From Spirochaetales bacterium (GTDB taxonomy: Bacteria; Spirochaetota; Spirochaetia; Sphaerochaetales; Sphaerochaetaceae): a stretch of DNA of 6,466 nt. The notes below the pieces were generated by a model. The model saw nothing but the letters and a program-made list of their open reading frames with translations, did not search any database and was not told the origin of the DNA. Of this stretch, positions 4,387 through 6,466 are shown piece by piece (position 1 is the first letter of the stretch; every line of letters starts with the position of its first letter). The translations under genes were made by a program, and so were the position numbers. The stretch covers positions 1-6,466 of the forward strand of contig JAAYQY010000371.1 in NCBI GenBank assembly GCA_012519125.1, written 5' to 3'.

Positions 4387-5832
4387 TCACTCCTCTTCGT
4401 ACAACAGTTCAAAAGATTGCTGTTTTGGGGGGAAAATCAGGGAGAAGGCATAGAATGCAATCAGGCTGATCAGCAAGGCCGGGATGATGTTGTTCACTTT
4501 TGGGATCGAGGGAAGTACCTTCGTGTCCATCAAGAAGAAGACCACACTTCCGATAAGGATCGAAGCAATCGATCCTGCGCTCGAGGACTTCTTCCAGAAG
4601 TGTCCCATCACATAGGGAACAAAGGTGCCTGCCGCACGCAGGGTGAAAGAGAAGGCAAGAAGGGTGAGGATGTTGTTTGCATACAGGGCGGTGACCAAGC
4701 TGAAGAGGGCAACCACCACCATGGTGATTTTGGTGACCAACATGACTTCCTGGTCCTTTGCTCCCTTGCGGATGAAAATCTTGTAGACGTCATTGCCGAA
4801 GATCGAACCGGCACCGAGCAAGTCACTGTCTGCAGAACTCATCGTCGCACTGATGATACCCGCAAAGAGAATGCCGGTTACCACAGCAGGCATAGTGGCT
4901 ACTGCGAGCACAGGAAGTGCGTAGCGGCTGTTGTTCTTCAAGGCGTCCACGACAGTGGCATCCAACAGGTTCTGGTTGAAGAGGCTGAGCATTGCCAGGC
5001 CCAGAATGACCGGGATAAAGGCAAAGACGAAGTTGACGATGGCTGCAAGAATTGAGCCCTGGACTGCAGCCTTGCCGTCACGGGCAGCATAATAGCGGGA
5101 GACCGCTTCCTGGCCGACCGAGAAAGTGGCCACATACATGATGACAAAGCCTGCGATTTGGCCCCAACCTCCGATTCCCTTGGTAAGGCTCAGGTGCTCT
5201 GCAGGAACCGTCTGCTTGATGGTACTCCATCCACCGGCAAGATTGAGCGCGAAAGGAATAGCGATGACCATGCCGATGACAATCAGGAAGACCTGGATGA
5301 AGTCGGTGAGGGTGACTGACCAGAGACCTCCCATGACCGCGTAGACGGTGATGACGATGGTGACGATGACGAGGCTGGTGGTATAGTCCAGACCGAGCAT
5401 GACCTCAAGGATCGAAGCGGATGCTTTGAATTGTCCAGCGGTGAGTCCCACGAGAGCCATCATCATGATGATGGCACTGAAACCGCCGGAGAATTTGTCG
5501 TAGCGTCTGCGGAAGTATTCAGGAACCGTCTTGACGTTCGAGGCGCGGAACTTGGGAGCAAGCGGGATAAGGATCATGAAAGCGATGCCCATGGCTATGA
5601 TGTACCATGCAGCACTCATGCCCCACGATCCATACGCATTCGCAACCACACCGAGGCTGCTCCCACCCCCGATTTCCGTTGCGGCCAGGGTTCCTGCCAT
5701 CAGGAGCGGACCCAGTCGCCTGCCAGCGACCATAAAATCTGTGTTCGTACTGATCTTCTTTGAAGAGTAGTACCCGATTGCCAGCATCATGAGCATGTAC
5801 AGAACAACAATAAGGGTGATCGTTAGATTCAT
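4387..5832 (-). CDS. Sodium:solute symporter (SSS family)
   Basis: A 481-residue inner-membrane protein of the solute:sodium symporter family, of usual length. About 13 hydrophobic segments are seen (roughly 3-22, 43-60, 72-95, 120-147, 152-170, 176-198, 225-245, 262-288, 308-332, 366-386, 388-410, 420-435, 449-468). Family marks are FMVAGRRLGPLL after helix 1 (33-44), the glycine-rich TEIGGGSSLG (52-61), KTVPEYFRRRYD (101-112), GQEAVSRYYAARD (240-252) and SATMSSADSDLLGAGSIF (328-345). The paired serines S332/S333 fit the Na+ site seen in vSGLT. The start is fixed by AAGGAG (complement of 5841-5846), 8 nt upstream. It has its own promoter and nearby dyads. The substrate is unknown: SSS proteins carry sugars, amino acids (PutP), pantothenate (PanF) or carboxylates. 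The converging dpaL suggests an amino acid, but that is only inference. Confidence 0.92.
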   Translation of the reverse strand: MNLTITLIVVLYMLMMLAIGYYSSKKISTNTDFMVAGRRLGPLLMAGTLAATEIGGGSSLGVVANAYGSWGMSAAWYIIAMGIAFMILIPLAPKFRASNVKTVPEYFRRRYDKFSGGFSAIIMMMALVGLTAGQFKASASILEVMLGLDYTTSLVIVTIVITVYAVMGGLWSVTLTDFIQVFLIVIGMVIAIPFALNLAGGWSTIKQTVPAEHLSLTKGIGGWGQIAGFVIMYVATFSVGQEAVSRYYAARDGKAAVQGSILAAIVNFVFAFIPVILGLAMLSLFNQNLLDATVVDALKNNSRYALPVLAVATMPAVVTGILFAGIISATMSSADSDLLGAGSIFGNDVYKIFIRKGAKDQEVMLVTKITMVVVALFSLVTALYANNILTLLAFSFTLRAAGTFVPYVMGHFWKKSSSAGSIASILIGSVVFFLMDTKVLPSIPKVNNIIPALLISLIAFYAFSLIFPPKQQSFELLYEEE

Positions 5833-5840
5833 TCCAAATT

Positions 5841-5846
5841 CTCCTT
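5841..5846 (-). promoter_or_regulatory. Ribosome binding site of the symporter gene
   Basis: The complement reads AAGGAG, 8 nt before the ATG at 5832, which fixes the start. Confidence 0.85.
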
Positions 5847-5876
5847 CCTCTGAAGCTGAAAAAATAGTGCATGCTC

Positions 5877-5906
5877 AGTATGATTATGGAGTTCAGAATT
5901 TGTCAA
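5877..5906 (-). promoter_or_regulatory. Promoter of the symporter gene
   Basis: On the minus strand a perfect -35 TTGACA (complement of 5901-5906), an 18-bp spacer and -10 CATACT (complement of 5877-5882, four of six). Predicted +1 is about 5870, giving a 38-nt leader with the AAGGAG site. Confidence 0.65.
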
Positions 5907-5911
5907 GAAAT

Positions 5912-5931
5912 TTAATTATGACCATAATAAA
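5912..5931. promoter_or_regulatory. Dyad upstream of the symporter promoter, candidate regulator site 1
   Basis: Nearly perfect 20-bp dyad: TTAATTATG, then AC, then CATAATAAA, with one mismatched pair. Its centre is about 51 bp upstream of the predicted +1, a usual place for an activator. The regulator is unknown and no regulator gene is adjacent. Confidence 0.5.
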
Positions 5932-5957
5932 TGGGTGAAATATTACTATATCACCCA
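5932..5957. promoter_or_regulatory. Dyad upstream of the symporter promoter, candidate regulator site 2
   Basis: Arms TGGGTGA (5932-5938) and TCACCCA (5951-5957) match perfectly, and inner ATA/TAT pair as well after one mismatch. The centre lies 23 bp from that of the neighbouring dyad. A shorter TGGT-N4-ACCA lies at 5977-5988. Confidence 0.5.
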
Positions 5958-5994
5958 AATAGAAGTGTAATTATTGTGGTAATCACCAGAATCT

Positions 5995-6026
5995 GTACAA
6001 GTTTTTTGTCATGTCACAACTTGTGC
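5995..6026. repeat. Inverted repeat between the symporter and the outer-membrane gene
   Basis: ACAAGTT (5997-6003) and AACTTGT (6018-6024) pair perfectly, with one wobble and one more pair outside, around a 14-nt loop. It lies 18 bp after the beta-barrel gene's stop and could help end that transcript, but no T-tract follows on the minus strand. Confidence 0.4.
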
Positions 6027-6044
6027 AAAAATCGTGCTTCTCCA

Positions 6045-6466
6045 CTAGAACGTATACAGAACCCCAACCGTTGAGGTCAAGAGGCCTGCAAGCGGCAACA
6101 GGGGATTGAACACAACCCCTCCATCGAAATTATCATCATCCTCAATGAACCCGTAGGCGAGAACCGGGATGTTCAGATTCAGAAACAAGCCGTAATTCTG
6201 GTTTGGAATCCAGTATTCGCCTTTGAGAACGACCCCTCCCAAACCGAGGATAACCGGCCCGAAGTTTGAGAAAGCGGTAGTGCCAATTCCAAGTTTCAGG
6301 TCAAAGTTCTCGCTCAGGGCGAAGGCCTGGCTTATGTCAGCATTGAAGGTGACGATATCTACGAAAACATCTTCGGCCTCCAGTGCAGACCCGATATAGG
6401 TAATTCCCAGAGGGTAGTTGACCCCTGCCTGAAGATAGAGGGAACCCAGTCCGACATCAACGACAA
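6045..6466 (-). CDS. Outer-membrane beta-barrel protein, C-terminal part
   Basis: The frame is open from the right edge to a TAG at 6045-6047: 140 codons, with the N-terminus outside the window. The visible part has alternating hydrophobic and polar stretches typical of beta-strands (LYLQAGVNYPLGITYIG, FDLKLGIGTTAF, YGLFLNLNIPVLAYGF), joined by short acidic turns (EAEDVF, EDDDNFDG). It ends in VGVLYTF, with a terminal phenylalanine as in the C-terminal signal by which BAM recognises outer-membrane proteins. There are no cysteines and no helical membrane segments. I do not recognise a specific family. A TTG inside the frame (complement of 6240-6242) is a leucine codon, not a start. The gene ends 212 bp before the symporter start on the same strand, and the symporter has its own promoter, so they are likely separate units. 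Confidence 0.72.
   Translation of the reverse strand, partial: VVDVGLGSLYLQAGVNYPLGITYIGSALEAEDVFVDIVTFNADISQAFALSENFDLKLGIGTTAFSNFGPVILGLGGVVLKGEYWIPNQNYGLFLNLNIPVLAYGFIEDDDNFDGGVVFNPLLPLAGLLTSTVGVLYTF

Noticed and set aside
4318..5055. A 245-codon plus-strand frame
   Set aside because: It lies opposite the well-supported symporter, has low-complexity charged sequence (many H, E, D, G) typical of an antisense shadow of membrane protein codons, and matches no family I know.
6045..6242. A complete 65-residue gene starting at TTG (complement of 6240-6242)
   Set aside because: The frame stays open upstream to the window edge with the same beta-strand character, so this is the tail of a larger gene.

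Overview
The window looks like chromosomal DNA of a diderm bacterium of roughly 50% GC, most probably a free-living spirochaete such as Sphaerochaeta. That assignment is an inference from the gene types: an ApbE lipoprotein, a diaminopropionate ammonia-lyase, a small beta-barrel protein ending in phenylalanine, and a tRNA with no encoded CCA. It does not rest on a marker gene. I see no mobile element, CRISPR array or phage gene.

Left part (1-1280): a copper-handling locus on the minus strand. csoR (copper-sensing repressor) is followed by a CopZ-type chaperone and, with a 4-bp ATGA overlap, the start of a CopA-type copper P-type ATPase that runs off the left edge. A complete tRNA-Val(GAC) gene, with its own promoter and terminator, lies on the plus strand between csoR and copZ. 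The csoR promoter carries a perfect CsoR-type operator in its -35/-10 spacer. A second operator of the same design sits 94 bp further upstream, among other dyads and away from any obvious gene.

Middle (1225-2811, plus strand): a two-repeat YegP/DUF1508 protein with its own promoter, ribosome site and terminator, then a lipoprotein FAD:protein FMN transferase (ApbE). The ApbE promoter lies so close to the start codon that the mRNA would be almost leaderless.

Right part (2812-6466): a PLP-dependent 2,3-diaminopropionate ammonia-lyase (plus strand) converges on a 481-residue sodium:solute symporter (minus strand), with a strong hairpin between their stop codons. The symporter promoter region contains dyads that look like regulator sites. 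The right edge holds the C-terminal 140 codons of a minus-strand outer-membrane beta-barrel protein.

Functionally, the copper genes form a sense-and-export unit. The lyase could turn diaminopropionate into pyruvate and ammonia, and the symporter may import a related amino acid or carboxylate, but nothing in the sequence fixes its substrate. The least explained stretch is 972-1280. It holds the orphan CsoR-like operator, three more dyads and two overlapping short minus-strand reading frames.
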